DNA of 64,000 nt from assembly GCF_025643595.1 (NCBI RefSeq), contig NZ_CP102826.1, forward strand, positions 682,001 to 746,000. The letters run 5' to 3'. The DNA is from Saccharopolyspora rosea (lineage in GTDB: Bacteria; Actinomycetota; Actinomycetes; Mycobacteriales; Pseudonocardiaceae). The translations under genes were made by a program, and so were the position numbers. Positions 34,728-45,197 of this stretch are shown in pieces. The notes under the pieces are model-generated. The model saw nothing but the letters and a program-made list of their open reading frames with translations. It searched no databases and had not been told where the DNA came from. Within the stretch, counting starts at the first letter, position 1. Each line of letters starts with the position of its first letter.

Positions 34728-35948
34728 TCAGCTCAAGCGCTCGACGACCATCGCCATGCCCTGGCCGCCGCCGACGCACATCGTCTCCAGGCCGAATTGC
34801 TTGTCGTGCCACTGCAACGAGTTGAGCAGCGTCGTGGTGATCCGGGCACCGGTCATGCCGAACGGGTGGCCCACCGCGATCGCACCGCCGTTGACGTTCA
34901 GCTTCTCCAGCGGGATCCCGAGGTCCTGGTAGGACGGGATGACCTGGGCGGCGAACGCCTCGTTGATCTCCACCAGGTCGATGTCACCGATGCCCATCCC
35001 GGCTCGCGCCAGGGCCTGCTTGGACGCCTCGACCGGCCCGAGACCCATGATCTCCGGCGACAGGCCGGACACGCCGGTGGACACGATCCGCGCCAGCGGG
35101 GTGATGCCGAGCTGCTTCGCCTTCACGTCGCTCATGATCACCAGTGCGGCCGCACCGTCGTTGAGCGGGCAGCAGTTGGCCGCGGTCACCCGGCCGTCCG
35201 GCCGGAACACCGGCTTGAGCCCGGCCACGCCCTCCTTGGTGACCCCCGGCCGCGGCCCGTCGTCGGCGTCGACGACCTGGCCGGACGGGGTGGTGACCGG
35301 GGTGATCTCGCGGGCCCAGAAGCCGTTGGCGATCGCCTTCTCCGCGAGGTTCTGCGAGCGGACGCCGAAGTCGTCCATCTCGTCGCGGCTGATGCCCTTG
35401 AGCCGGGCCAGGTTCTCCGCGGTCTGGCCCATCGGGATGTAGACGTCGGGCAGCAGGTCGAGCTCGCGCGGATCGGTCCAGGCGTCCGCGCCCTGCTCGG
35501 CGACCCGCTGGGTGCGCGCCTGCGCCTCATCGAACAGCGGGTTCCTGGTGTCCTCCAGGGTGTCGGAGTTGCCCTTGGCGTAGCGGGACACCATCTCGAC
35601 ACCGGCGCTGATGAACACGTCGCCCTCGCCGGCCTTGATGGCGTGCATCGCCATCCGGGTGGTCTGCAGGCTGGAGGAGCAGTAGCGGGTGATCGTGGTG
35701 CCCGGCAGCCGGTCGTAGCCGAGCTGCACGGCGACCACCCGCGCCATGTTGAAGCCCTGCTCGCCGCCGGGCAGACCGCAACCCAGCATGAGGTCGTCGA
35801 TCTCGCCCGGGTCCAGCTCGGGCACCTTGTCCAGCGCCGCGCGCACGATCCGGGCCGTGAGGTCGTCGGGGCGGAAGTCGACCAGCGAACCCTTGCGCGC
35901 CCGGCCGATGGGTGAGCGCGCGGCGGCGACGATGACTGCTTCGGTCAT
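34728..35948 (-). CDS. Acetyl-CoA C-acyltransferase (thiolase)
   Basis: 406 residues. Thiolases cleave 3-ketoacyl-CoA or condense acetyl-CoA. The acylated cysteine is in [15 protein letters not shown] (about residue 92), the catalytic histidine in [16 protein letters not shown], and the second cysteine in [19 protein letters not shown] is also complete. ATG 35948 has GGAG about nine bases upstream. The position next to the SGNH hydrolase and cystathionine beta-synthase matches Rv1074c (fadA3), so a role in fatty-acid beta-oxidation is most likely. It is on the same strand as the SGNH gene, 125 bp downstream of it. Confidence 0.93.
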   Translation of the reverse strand: MTEAVIVAAARSPIGRARKGSLVDFRPDDLTARIVRAALDKVPELDPGEIDDLMLGCGLPGGEQGFNMARVVAVQLGYDRLPGTTITRYCSSSLQTTRMAMHAIKAGEGDVFISAGVEMVSRYAKGNSDTLEDTRNPLFDEAQARTQRVAEQGADAWTDPRELDLLPDVYIPMGQTAENLARLKGISRDEMDDFGVRSQNLAEKAIANGFWAREITPVTTPSGQVVDADDGPRPGVTKEGVAGLKPVFRPDGRVTAANCCPLNDGAAALVIMSDVKAKQLGITPLARIVSTGVSGLSPEIMGLGPVEASKQALARAGMGIGDIDLVEINEAFAAQVIPSYQDLGIPLEKLNVNGGAIAVGHPFGMTGARITTTLLNSLQWHDKQFGLETMCVGGGQGMAMVVERLS

Positions 35949-36073
35949 GGTGGGAACTCCTTCGTTCACCGGGAGCGGGCGCCCACCGGCGGCCTCCGCT
36001 CACGAACGTCGTGGCCATCTTGACGGGGTGCCGCGCCCCGGACAATAGGCCAACCGACCGGCCGGTACGTGAG

Positions 36074-36997
36074 CTACTGCACCCGCGGGCGCAGCCTGCG
36101 GTTGAGCCGCGCCACGATCCGCCGCGTGGGCCGCCGCGCCTCGGCGGCCGACGACCGGGTGGGCGCCGACGGCAGCGGGCCGCCTTCCCAGCGGCCGATC
36201 GCCGAGCACAGCACCGGCAGCAGGATGCCCACCGCGGCCTCGTACCCGGCCGCCGACGGGTGGTACCGGTCGGGGCTGAAGAACTCCGCGGGCCGGGTGA
36301 GGAACTCCGGCGACAGCAGGTCCGCCAGCGGCACGGCGTGCCCGCCCGCCGACTCGACGATCCGCCGCTGCGCGCGGCCGAGCGCGAGGCTCCAGTGCCG
36401 CGCGATGGACCGGAGCGGCTGCGGGATCGGCCGGATCGACCCGAGGTCCGGGCAGGTCCCGACGACCACCGACACCCCGCCGCCCACCAGCCGCGTCACC
36501 GACTCGCCGAGCAGCTCGGCGCAGCGGGCCACCGGCAGCTTCGAGGTGACGTCGTTGGCGCCGATGATGATCAGCACCAGCTCCGGCCGCCGCACCAGCG
36601 CCGCGTCCACCTGGCTGGCCAGCTCCTGCGAGGTGCAGCCGACGATCGCGTGCGTGCTCAGCGACACCGGGCGGTCCAGTTCCTCGGCGAGCCCGCGCGC
36701 CAGCCGCACCCCGGGCAGGTCGTCGGGGAAGTCCACCCCGAGCCCGGCGGCCGCCGAGTCGCCGAGCACCGCGAACTCCAGCGGTTCGGCGCCCGGGTCG
36801 AGCTCGCCCCGCGGCACCGGGCCGCTGCCGTCCGGCAGGTGCACGCCGTCGGCGCGCAGCGGGTCGTTGTCCGGCTCGCCGATCACTCGGCGCGCGTACG
36901 CGGACTGGCCGTTGAGCAGTCCGTAGGCCGCGCCGGAGAGACCTCCGGCGGTCCCCGCCGCCAGCAGAGCGAGCCGCAGTGCTCTCGCCGCGAACAT
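36074..36997 (-). CDS. SGNH/GDSL-family hydrolase, membrane-anchored or exported
   Basis: 307 residues. A hydrophobic N-terminus (LRLALLAAGTAGGLSGAAYG) anchors or exports it. The nucleophile serine is in FAVLGDSAAAGLG, the block III asparagine in LIIIGANDVTS, and the Asp/His pair in DRYHPSAAGY. Members are esterases or lipases acting on lipids, acylated glycans or wall components. ATG 36997 follows GGAGGAG. It occupies the place of Rv1075c between a thiolase and cystathionine beta-synthase. The basic C-terminus (RRPTRRIVARLNRRLRPR) is unusual for the fold and may bind anionic surfaces. Confidence 0.88.
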   Translation of the reverse strand: MFAARALRLALLAAGTAGGLSGAAYGLLNGQSAYARRVIGEPDNDPLRADGVHLPDGSGPVPRGELDPGAEPLEFAVLGDSAAAGLGVDFPDDLPGVRLARGLAEELDRPVSLSTHAIVGCTSQELASQVDAALVRRPELVLIIIGANDVTSKLPVARCAELLGESVTRLVGGGVSVVVGTCPDLGSIRPIPQPLRSIARHWSLALGRAQRRIVESAGGHAVPLADLLSPEFLTRPAEFFSPDRYHPSAAGYEAAVGILLPVLCSAIGRWEGGPLPSAPTRSSAAEARRPTRRIVARLNRRLRPRVQ

Positions 36998-37094
36998 CCG
37001 GTCTCCTCCCGCAGACCCCCTCACGGGTGAAACGTCCCCGGCTCGGGGTTGGTTCCGTGACCGTGCGTCGTCACCGACGCCGCCCGGGACGCCT

Positions 37095-37118
37095 CATGAG
37101 CAGGAGATTAGGCTCATG
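37095..37118. promoter_or_regulatory. Inverted repeat upstream of cystathionine beta-synthase
   Basis: CATGAGC (37095-37101) and GCTCATG (37112-37118) are exact complements spaced by ten bases, about 48 bp before the start codon, an appropriate place for an operator. Confidence 0.4.
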
Positions 37119-37165
37119 CGGCACAGTCTGCGAGCAGCGATGTCAAGGGATTGAGGGGCCGGAGC

Positions 37166-38533
37166 GTGGACTACGTCGAGCACGTCGCCGACCTGGTCGG
37201 CAACACCCCGTTGGTGCGGCTGAACTCGGTGGCCGCGGGGCGGACACCGGTGTTGGCCAAGGTCGAATACCTGAACCCGGGCGGCAGCGTGAAGGACCGG
37301 ATCGCGCTGCGGATGGTCGAGGCCGCCGAGGAGTCCGGCGAGCTGCGGCCGGGCGGGACGATCGTGGAACCGACGTCGGGCAACACCGGCGTCGGGCTGG
37401 CGATGATCGCGCAGCGCAAGGGGTACCGCTGCGTGTTCGTCTGCCCGGACAAGGTCAGCGAGGACAAGCGCAACGTCCTCAAGGCGTACGGCGCCGAGGT
37501 CGTGGTGTGCCCCACCGCCGTGGCGCCGGAGCACCCGGACTCCTACTACTCCGTCTCGGACCGCCTGGTCACCGAGATCGAGGGTGCGTGGAAGCCCGAC
37601 CAGTACTCCAACCCGGCCAACCCGGAGTCGCACTACCGCTCCACCGGCCCGGAGATCTGGGAGCAGACCGGCGGGCGGGTGACGCACTTCGTCGCGGGCA
37701 TCGGCACCGGCGGCACGATCTCCGGCACCGGTCGGTACCTCAAGGAGATCTCCGGTGGCCGGGTGAAGATCATCGGCGCCGACCCGGAGGGCTCGGTGTA
37801 CTCCGGCGGCAAGGGACGCCCGTACCTGGTCGAGGGCGTGGGCGAGGACTTCTGGCCGACCACCTACGACCGCCAGGTGTGCGACGAGATCGTCGCCGTC
37901 TCCGACGCCGACTCGTTCGGCATGACCCGGCGCCTGGCCCAGGAGGAGGCGCTGCTGGTCGGCGGCTCGTGCGGGATGGCGGTCGCCGCGGCGCTGAAGG
38001 TCGCCGAGTCCACCGGGCCCGACGACGTGGTCGTCGTGCTGCTGCCGGACGGCGGCCGGGGCTACCTGACCAAGGTCTTCAACGACTCCTGGATGGCCTC
38101 GTACGGTTTCCTCTCGCCCGACCACAGCGGCGGCTCGGTCGGCGACGTCCTGCGCCGCAAGGACGGCACGCTGCCCGAACTGGTGCACGTGCACCCGAAC
38201 GAGACGGTCGCCGAGGCGGTGGCGATCATGCGCGAGTTCCAGGTCTCGCAGATGCCGGTGGTCAGCGCGGAACCGCCGATCATGGCCGCCGAGGTGGTCG
38301 GCGCGGTCAACGAGCGCGACCTGCTGGACGCGCTGTTCGCGGGCCACGCGAACCTGGCCGACCGCGTCGAGTCGCACATGTCCCCGCCGCTGCCGACCAT
38401 CGGCGCGGGCGAGGAGGTCAGCGCGGCGATGGCGGCGCTGGAGAACGCGGACGGGGCCATGGTGCTGATCGGCGGAAAGCCTGCCGGCGTGGTGACCCGC
38501 CAGGATGTGCTTGGATTCATCGCCGGTCGATGA
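37166..38533 (+). CDS. cbs: Cystathionine beta-synthase
   Basis: 455 residues. The PLP enzyme condenses serine and homocysteine to cystathionine, the first step of reverse transsulfuration toward cysteine. The PLP lysine is in NPGGSVKDRIAL (about residue 44), the phosphate loop in GIGTGGTISGTG, and SGNTGVGLAM binds the cofactor ring. The C-terminal third has a pair of CBS domains (MREFQVSQMPVV and MVLIGGKPAGVVTRQDVLG), which in other CBS enzymes sense adenosyl ligands. GTG 37166 is preferred over TTG 37151. Two genes downstream is metB, so both transsulfuration steps are close; order as in Rv1077-Rv1079. Confidence 0.95.
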   Translation: MDYVEHVADLVGNTPLVRLNSVAAGRTPVLAKVEYLNPGGSVKDRIALRMVEAAEESGELRPGGTIVEPTSGNTGVGLAMIAQRKGYRCVFVCPDKVSEDKRNVLKAYGAEVVVCPTAVAPEHPDSYYSVSDRLVTEIEGAWKPDQYSNPANPESHYRSTGPEIWEQTGGRVTHFVAGIGTGGTISGTGRYLKEISGGRVKIIGADPEGSVYSGGKGRPYLVEGVGEDFWPTTYDRQVCDEIVAVSDADSFGMTRRLAQEEALLVGGSCGMAVAAALKVAESTGPDDVVVVLLPDGGRGYLTKVFNDSWMASYGFLSPDHSGGSVGDVLRRKDGTLPELVHVHPNETVAEAVAIMREFQVSQMPVVSAEPPIMAAEVVGAVNERDLLDALFAGHANLADRVESHMSPPLPTIGAGEEVSAAMAALENADGAMVLIGGKPAGVVTRQDVLGFIAGR

Positions 38534-38637
38534 CGACTTGTCACGGAACGGCACTACGCTGCTGTTCGATCAGCTAGCGTGTGCTCGACGCATGCCCACG
38601 GACTTCCGCATCAAGCCCAAGGGGGTTAGGACACCCG

Positions 38638-39771
38638 ATGAGCTCTCCGCAGCCGCCGGACGGCGGCCAGCAGGGGCAGCAGCCGCAGGGAGCCGGCGAG
38701 CAGCCGGGCGGCGCCCCGAACAACCAGCAGGACACCGGTCAGGGATCCGCTGACGCGACCCAGGTCGTTCGCCCGGCCCAGCCGCCGCAGGGGCAGCAGC
38801 AGTCGTCCGACTCCACGCAGGTCGTGCCGCCGGCGATGCAGCCGCCGCAGCCGATGTACGAGCAGCCCGGGTTGTCCGGTCAGGGCGGCGGGAACGACGC
38901 CACCGCGATGGTGCCGCCGGCGATGCAGCCGCCGCAGCCGATGTACCAGCAGCCCGGCACCCAGAGCCAGCCGGGCGGTTTCCCGGCGCAGCCGCAGGGG
39001 ATGCCGAGCCCCAGCGGTGGTTTCCCGGCGCCGCAGGCCCAGCCCGGCTTCGGCGCACCCGCTCCGCAGGCCCAGAGCCCGTACGGCCAGTCCCCGTACG
39101 GCCAGGCCGCGCAGGGCGGCAACCAGGGCCTGGGCATGGCCGCGGCGTGGTCCGCGATCGGTGCGGGCGGTCTCATGGTGCTCCTGGAGATCATCGGGTT
39201 GATCGGCCTGATCAGCACGATGAGCAGCCTGTCCAAGATGGCGGAGCAGTACGGCGTCAAGGCGCCGTCCATGGGCGTCCCGATCACGCTGCTGATCGTC
39301 GAGATCATCGCCAGCATCGTGATGATCGTGGGCGGTGTGTTCATCCTGAAGCGCAAGTCCGCGGGCCCGCTGATGGCCGGTGTCCCGGCCGCGGCCATCG
39401 CGCTGCTGGCGCTCATCGGGATGATCGTGGCCTTCAACCCGATCGGCCTGATCGTGTTCGTGATCGCGGCCGGCATCGCCACCCTCGCCTTCCTGCCGGG
39501 CACCCGCGAGTGGGTCGCCGCCGGTACCGGTGCCGGTGCGCCCGCTCCGGCCGCTGCTGGTGGCTTCGGCCCGCCGCCCGGCCAGCCGGGTGGCTTCGGT
39601 CAGCCGGGGCAGCAGCCGCAGGGCTTCGGCCAGCAGCCCGGCCAGCCTCCCCAGGGCGGTTTCGGGCAGCAGCCGGGGGGCTTCGGCCAGCCGGGCCAGC
39701 CGCCGCAGGGCTTCGGCCAGCAGCCAGGCGGCTTCCCGCCGCCTCCCGGCCAGCAGCCGCCGCAGTGGTGA
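38638..39771 (+). CDS. Proline-rich antigen-like membrane protein
   Basis: 377 residues. The N-terminal ~170 residues are Pro/Gln/Gly-rich and include two copies of VPPAMQPPQPMYxQPG, each after a short TQVV/TAMV motif. Four hydrophobic segments follow (AWSAIGAGGLMVLLEIIGLI to IGLIVFVIAAGIATLAFLPG), then a C-terminal tail of GFGQQPGQPPQ-type repeats. It holds the position of Rv1078 (pra) between cbs and metB; the function of that protein is not known. ATG 38638 follows GGGGGTTAGG. A hairpin with 17 paired bases follows. The tandem repeats suggest rapid length change. Confidence 0.8.
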   Translation: MSSPQPPDGGQQGQQPQGAGEQPGGAPNNQQDTGQGSADATQVVRPAQPPQGQQQSSDSTQVVPPAMQPPQPMYEQPGLSGQGGGNDATAMVPPAMQPPQPMYQQPGTQSQPGGFPAQPQGMPSPSGGFPAPQAQPGFGAPAPQAQSPYGQSPYGQAAQGGNQGLGMAAAWSAIGAGGLMVLLEIIGLIGLISTMSSLSKMAEQYGVKAPSMGVPITLLIVEIIASIVMIVGGVFILKRKSAGPLMAGVPAAAIALLALIGMIVAFNPIGLIVFVIAAGIATLAFLPGTREWVAAGTGAGAPAPAAAGGFGPPPGQPGGFGQPGQQPQGFGQQPGQPPQGGFGQQPGGFGQPGQPPQGFGQQPGGFPPPPGQQPPQW

Positions 39772-39784
39772 CGACCTGAACGCA

Positions 39785-39821
39785 GCAGAACGGCCCCCGA
39801 CCGAGTCGGGGGCCGTTCTGC
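39785..39821. terminator. Bidirectional terminator after the Pro-rich gene
   Basis: GCAGAACGGCCCCCGAC (39785-39801) is exactly complementary to 39805-39821, loop CGA. It lies between convergent genes. Confidence 0.8.
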
Positions 39822-39834
39822 GTGGTGCCGGTGA

Positions 39835-40311
39835 TCAGCCGAAGAAGGCGTGACCGCCGAAGTGCTGCACCGCCTGGTAGTAGACGTTGGCCACGCTCAG
39901 GCACGCGGGCGCGTCGAGCCGCGGCCGGCAGATGCGCCCCATCTCCTCCCGGAACCGGCCGTCGATCCAGTTCTTCGTCTCCCGGGTGGGGCTGAGCTGG
40001 AGCTCGCCCCCGCCGCCGTAGTTGCGGTACCCGAAGTCGTGCTGCACGCAGGCCGGGCGGAAGGTGGCGTTCCAGGGGATCAGTTCCGGGGCCACCGGAA
40101 CGGAACACCCGTCCGTCGACCAGTCGAACGGCGGTCGGTGCGGTTCCGCGGCGAACTCCTCGTAGGTGTCGTTCATGATCCGGTCCGCCTCGTCGATGAC
40201 GCCGGTGGACCGGTCCGGAGCAGCGGAGGCGGCGGCGGGCATCAGGGCGCCGACGAAAACGGCGGAGACGAGCGCCTTGGCGGCCTTGTCCAACAGACCT
40301 ATGGTTCGCAT
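39835..40311 (-). CDS. Secreted prokaryotic phospholipase A2
   Basis: 158 residues with a signal peptide (KALVSAVFVGALMPAAASA) ending near residue 31. The mature domain has the signature TDGCSVPV followed by RPACVQHDFGYRNYG, in which His-Asp is the catalytic dyad and the cysteines form disulfides, as in the Streptomyces violaceoruber enzyme. It hydrolyses the sn-2 acyl ester of phospholipids, usually with calcium. ATG 40311 begins the signal peptide. The gene is absent from the corresponding mycobacterial segment and is thus a local insertion between the pra-like gene and metB. Confidence 0.9.
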   Translation of the reverse strand: MRTIGLLDKAAKALVSAVFVGALMPAAASAAPDRSTGVIDEADRIMNDTYEEFAAEPHRPPFDWSTDGCSVPVAPELIPWNATFRPACVQHDFGYRNYGGGGELQLSPTRETKNWIDGRFREEMGRICRPRLDAPACLSVANVYYQAVQHFGGHAFFG

Positions 40312-40518
40312 TCCACATCCCGACTCGGTGATCGTTTGTCTGCCGGGGAGGAACGCTAGGACCGCAAGCCCTCCCGCCCACGTCGTCCGCGATCAGTAGT
40401 ACCCGTTCGAGGCGGACAATCTCCCCGAACGGTCTAGCGGCCCGGATCCGAGGCGGCACCCGGTGCGGTCCGGCGGGCCGGGTCGGCTGAGCCGGTCGGA
40501 GCCCGTACGCTGCTCCAC

Positions 40519-41658
40519 ATGAGTGACGGCTTCGCCACCCGCGCGATTCACGCGGGCCAGGACGCAGATCCGACGACCGGGTCGGTCATCGTGCCGATCC
40601 ACGCGACGTCGACCTACGCGCAGGACGGGGTCGGCGGGCAGCGCGCCGGCTACGAGTACTCCCGCACCGGGAACCCCACCCGCACGGCGCTGGAGGAGTG
40701 CCTGGCGGCGCTGGAGGGCGGCCGGTTCGCCCGGGCCTTCGCCTCCGGCATGGCGGCGACCGACGCGGTGCTGCGCGCCACGCTGCGCCCCGGTGACCAC
40801 CTGGTCATCCCGGATGACGCCTACGGTGGCACGTTCCGGCTGGTCGACAAGGTGCTCTCCGGTTGGGGAGTGGACTACACCCCGGTCCCGCTGTCCGATG
40901 TGGACGCGGTGCGCGCGGCGATCCGGCCGAACACCAAGGTGGTCTGGATCGAGACGCCCACCAACCCGCTGCTCAACATCGCCGACATCGCGGCGCTGGC
41001 GCAGGTGTGCCGCGACTCCGGCGTGAAGCTGGTGGTGGACAACACCTTCGCGTCGCCGTACCTCCAGCAGCCGTTGGAACTCGGGGCCAACGTCGTGGTG
41101 CACTCGACGACGAAGTACCTCGGCGGGCACTCCGACGTGGTCGGTGGCGCGGTCGTCACCTCCGACGAGCAGCTGGCCGAGCAGGTGGCGTTCCTGCAGA
41201 ACAGCGCGGGCGCGGTGCCCGGCCCGTTCGACGCGTGGCTGACGTTGCGGGGGCTGAAGACGCTGGCGGTGCGGATGGAGCGGCACAGCGCGAACGCCGA
41301 ACGCGTCGTGGCGGCGCTCAGCGGCCACCCCAAGGTCGCGAAGGTCTTCTACCCGGGACTGGAGGACCACCCCGGGCACGAAGTGGCCGCGAAGCAGATG
41401 CGCCACTTCGGCGGCATGGTCTCGTTCACGCACGTCGACGGCGAGCAGGCGGCCTTGGACGTCTGCGCCCGCACGCGCCTGTTCACGCTGGCCGAGTCCC
41501 TCGGCGGTGTCGAGTCGCTGATCGAGCACCCCGGCCGGATGACGCACGCCAGCACCGCGGGCTCGATGCTCCAGGTGCCGGCGGAACTCGTGCGCCTGTC
41601 CGTCGGCATCGAGGACGCCGCCGACCTCGTCGACGACATCCTCACCGCTCTGGGCTGA
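40519..41658 (+). CDS. metB: Cystathionine gamma-synthase/lyase
   Basis: 379 residues, a Cys/Met-metabolism PLP enzyme. The PLP lysine is in HSTTKYLGGHSD, with AFASGMAATDAV and YSRTGNPTRTALE at the cofactor and substrate site. It makes cystathionine from O-acyl-homoserine and cysteine, or splits cystathionine; actinobacterial MetB may do both, and sequence does not decide. Start ATG 40519 lies about 7 bases after TACGCT, consistent with leaderless transcription. The neighbourhood (cbs, pra-like) matches Rv1077-Rv1079, supporting a role in sulfur amino acid interconversion. Confidence 0.93.
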   Translation: MSDGFATRAIHAGQDADPTTGSVIVPIHATSTYAQDGVGGQRAGYEYSRTGNPTRTALEECLAALEGGRFARAFASGMAATDAVLRATLRPGDHLVIPDDAYGGTFRLVDKVLSGWGVDYTPVPLSDVDAVRAAIRPNTKVVWIETPTNPLLNIADIAALAQVCRDSGVKLVVDNTFASPYLQQPLELGANVVVHSTTKYLGGHSDVVGGAVVTSDEQLAEQVAFLQNSAGAVPGPFDAWLTLRGLKTLAVRMERHSANAERVVAALSGHPKVAKVFYPGLEDHPGHEVAAKQMRHFGGMVSFTHVDGEQAALDVCARTRLFTLAESLGGVESLIEHPGRMTHASTAGSMLQVPAELVRLSVGIEDAADLVDDILTALG

Positions 41659-41735
41659 CACACGTCCGGCTGAAATCCACCGCCCGACCGGGTTACGCGG
41701 TTCCATGAAGCGGCCCGGCCGAGCGGGTGGCCGGT

Positions 41736-41987
41736 TCAGCGGGCGAGCGCCGGATCGACGTCGCCGAGCGGGCGCACCGGGCCGGGAGCCTTCGGGGTGA
41801 CCGGGAGGTCGTCGGGCTGCAGGCAACCGCCGACCAGTTCCACGACGCCGTCGTGCGCCCGGTACGCACCGGGGTCGTCGCACCCGGAGTGCAGCACCGC
41901 GAAAACCGCCGCCCCGGACAGAGCTGCCGCCGCGACAATGCCGGTGACCAGCGGAAAAGCGCCGCTCGCTGGGGTCAGCCGCGTCAT
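41736..41987 (-). CDS. Small single-pass membrane protein with paired cysteines
   Basis: 83 residues. One hydrophobic segment (LVTGIVAAAALSGAAVFAVL, 13-32) is followed by an exported tail of about 50 residues with two cysteines in HSGCDDPGAYRAHDGVVELV and GGCLQPDDLP, likely forming a disulfide outside. ATG 41987 has an excellent ribosome site (GGGAGGG), which supports a real gene despite its size. It is divergent from ilvA and convergent with metB. I know no function; the block GAYRAHDGVVELVGGC looks conserved rather than random. Confidence 0.75.
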   Translation of the reverse strand: MTRLTPASGAFPLVTGIVAAAALSGAAVFAVLHSGCDDPGAYRAHDGVVELVGGCLQPDDLPVTPKAPGPVRPLGDVDPALAR

Positions 41988-42101
41988 GCTCCCTCCCGGA
42001 GACCGAGGTCGCGCCGGGACTCCGCCCGGCGCGAAGCGGTTCTACGAGGGTACCCAACGCCTCCACGAGTGGGCGGCTCGTCGCGGTGGCACGATTGGCC
42101 C

Positions 42102-43313
42102 ATGCCGCTGGTCGATCCGGACCACATCCGCGCGGCCGGGCAGCAGCTCGTCGGGGTCGCGCGACGTACTCCGCTCGAACATTCCCGGGTGCTCGCCGCG
42201 CACTGCGGCGGCGAGGTCCACCTGAAGTGCGAGAACCTGCAGCGCACCGGTTCGTTCAAACTGCGCGGGGCGTACGTGCGGCTGCGCGCGCTGGACGAGT
42301 CGCGCCGGTCCGCCGGTGTGGTCGCGGCCAGCGCGGGCAACCACGCGCAGGGCGTCGCGCTGGCGGCGTCCCTGCTCGGCATCCGCTCCACCGTGTTCAT
42401 GCCGGAGCGAGCGCCGCTGCCGAAGCTCGCGGCGACCGCCTCGTACGGCGCCGACGTCCGTCCCTTCGGGGCGGTGCTGGAGGAGACCCTCGCGGCGGCG
42501 CGGGAACACGCCGAACGCACCGGCGCCGAGTTCATCCACCCCTTCGACCACCCGGACATCATCGCGGGCCAGGGCACGGTCGGCCGCGAGATCCTGGAGC
42601 AGCTGCCGGAGGTGTGCACGGTCGTGGTGCCGACCGGTGGGGGCGGCCTGATCTCGGGCATCGCTGCCGCGATCAAGGCGGAGAATCCGCACGTGCGCGT
42701 GCTCGGGGTGCAGGCGGAGCAGGCCGCGGCCTGGCCGCCGTCGCTGGCCGCGGGAAAACCTTTGCGGCTGCTGGAAACCCACACGATGGCCGACGGGATC
42801 GCCGTCTCCGAACCGGGAACGGTCACCTACGAGCACGTCTCCGAACTGGTCGACGGAATGCTGACGGTCAGCGAGGAGACGCTGTCCCGAGCACTCCTGC
42901 TCTGCCTGGAGCGCGCGAAACTGGTCGTCGAACCGGCGGGCGTCGCTGCGGTGGCGGCGCTGTTGCAGCACCCCGAGCAGGTCGTGGCACCAACGGTCGC
43001 GGTGCTCTCCGGGGGGAACATCGACCCGCTGCTGATGCTGCAACTGATCCGCCACGGCATGACCTCGGCCGGCCGGTACCTGTCGTTGCGCGTCCGGTTG
43101 CCGGACCGGCCGGGCGCGTTGGCCGGGCTGCTCGCCCGGCTCGGCGAGCTGGAGGCGAACGTGCTCGACATCGAGCACTCGCGGATCTCCGGTGCGCTGG
43201 CGCTCGGCGAGGTCGACGTCGAGATCAGCCTGGAGACCCGCGGACCCGAGCACCGGCAACGCGTGGTCGCCAAGCTGGAGTCCGCGGGATTCGCCGTGGT
43301 CGACGAACGCTGA
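42102..43313 (+). CDS. ilvA: Threonine ammonia-lyase (threonine dehydratase)
   Basis: 403 residues. The PLP enzyme deaminates threonine to 2-oxobutanoate, feeding isoleucine synthesis or catabolism. PLP lysine: RTGSFKLRGAYV (about residue 51); SAGNHAQGVA and the glycine loop PTGGGGLISG are complete. The C-terminal ~75 residues form one ACT domain beginning at SLRVRLPDRPGALAGLLARL, giving the short form with a single ACT domain, typical of the catabolic/TdcB-like or actinobacterial IlvA type. ATG 42102. Its stop is one base from the stop of the convergent hpd gene. Confidence 0.92.
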   Translation: MPLVDPDHIRAAGQQLVGVARRTPLEHSRVLAAHCGGEVHLKCENLQRTGSFKLRGAYVRLRALDESRRSAGVVAASAGNHAQGVALAASLLGIRSTVFMPERAPLPKLAATASYGADVRPFGAVLEETLAAAREHAERTGAEFIHPFDHPDIIAGQGTVGREILEQLPEVCTVVVPTGGGGLISGIAAAIKAENPHVRVLGVQAEQAAAWPPSLAAGKPLRLLETHTMADGIAVSEPGTVTYEHVSELVDGMLTVSEETLSRALLLCLERAKLVVEPAGVAAVAALLQHPEQVVAPTVAVLSGGNIDPLLMLQLIRHGMTSAGRYLSLRVRLPDRPGALAGLLARLGELEANVLDIEHSRISGALALGEVDVEISLETRGPEHRQRVVAKLESAGFAVVDER

Positions 43314-43314
43314 C

Positions 43315-44613
<1,299 letters not shown>

Positions 44614-44658
44614 GGATCTGATCCAGTTCACCGCGAGAACGATCGAGAGAGGTGGGAC

Positions 44659-45141
44659 GTGGCTGTCAACGCCGACGGCATGGACTCGCTGGACGCCCGG
44701 TTGTTGCTGCTGCTCTCCGACGAACCCCGCCTCGGGGTGCTGGAGTGCTCCCGGCGGCTGGGCGTCGCGCGCGGCACCGTGCAGGCCCGGCTGGACCGGA
44801 TGGTCCAGCGCGGCATCCTCCGGGGCTTCCCGCCCGACCTGGACCTCGCCGCCATGGGTTACGGGCTGACGGCGTTCGCGTGGTTGGAGATCGCCCAGGG
44901 GGCCCGCGCCTCGGTCGCCGAGCGACTCGCCTCCATCGACGAGGTGTGCGAGGTGCACGCGACGACGGGCCAGGGCGACCTCTTCGTCCGCATGGTGGCC
45001 CGCTCCAACGCCGACCTGCAGCGCGTCATCGACAAGGTGGTCGCGGTCCCGGAGGTCCTGCGCACCTCGACGTCGATCGCCCTGTCGACCCCGGTGCCGC
45101 CGCGAGTCCGCCCACTACTGGAAAGGCTGGCGGAGCGATGA
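44659..45141 (+). CDS. Lrp/AsnC-family transcriptional regulator
   Basis: 160 residues. The N-terminal HTH is LGVLECSRRLGVARGTVQAR (about 26-45) and the C-terminal RAM/ligand domain starts around LTAFAWLEIAQGARASVAE, ending with VLRTSTSIALSTPVPPRVRP. These regulators sense amino acids. Divergent orientation from hpd suggests it responds to tyrosine, phenylalanine or a pathway intermediate. Start GTG 44659 follows GAGAGGTGGG. A stem overlapping the stop codon probably ends transcription. It is convergent with greA. Confidence 0.92.
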   Translation: MAVNADGMDSLDARLLLLLSDEPRLGVLECSRRLGVARGTVQARLDRMVQRGILRGFPPDLDLAAMGYGLTAFAWLEIAQGARASVAERLASIDEVCEVHATTGQGDLFVRMVARSNADLQRVIDKVVAVPEVLRTSTSIALSTPVPPRVRPLLERLAER

Positions 45142-45153
45142 GCTCCGCCAGCC
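45125..45153 (+). terminator. Hairpin overlapping the regulator stop codon
   Basis: GGCTGGCGGAGC (45125-45136) pairs exactly with 45142-45153 around GATGA, which contains the stop codon. It should terminate the regulator transcript. Confidence 0.65.
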
Positions 45154-45197
45154 CCTGCCACGTGTGAGCAGGCCCGTCGCCGGGCGTCCCCGGTCAG

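Noticed and set aside
38638..39771. CRISPR-like repeats in the Pro-rich gene
   Set aside because: Repeats are coding (VPPAMQPPQPMY and GFGQQPG units), irregularly spaced and lack spacers; there is no CRISPR array in the window.
40312..40518. SAM or cobalamin riboswitch upstream of metB
   Set aside because: No conserved core motif is visible, and TACGCT lies only 7 bases before the ATG, leaving no room for a leader RNA.
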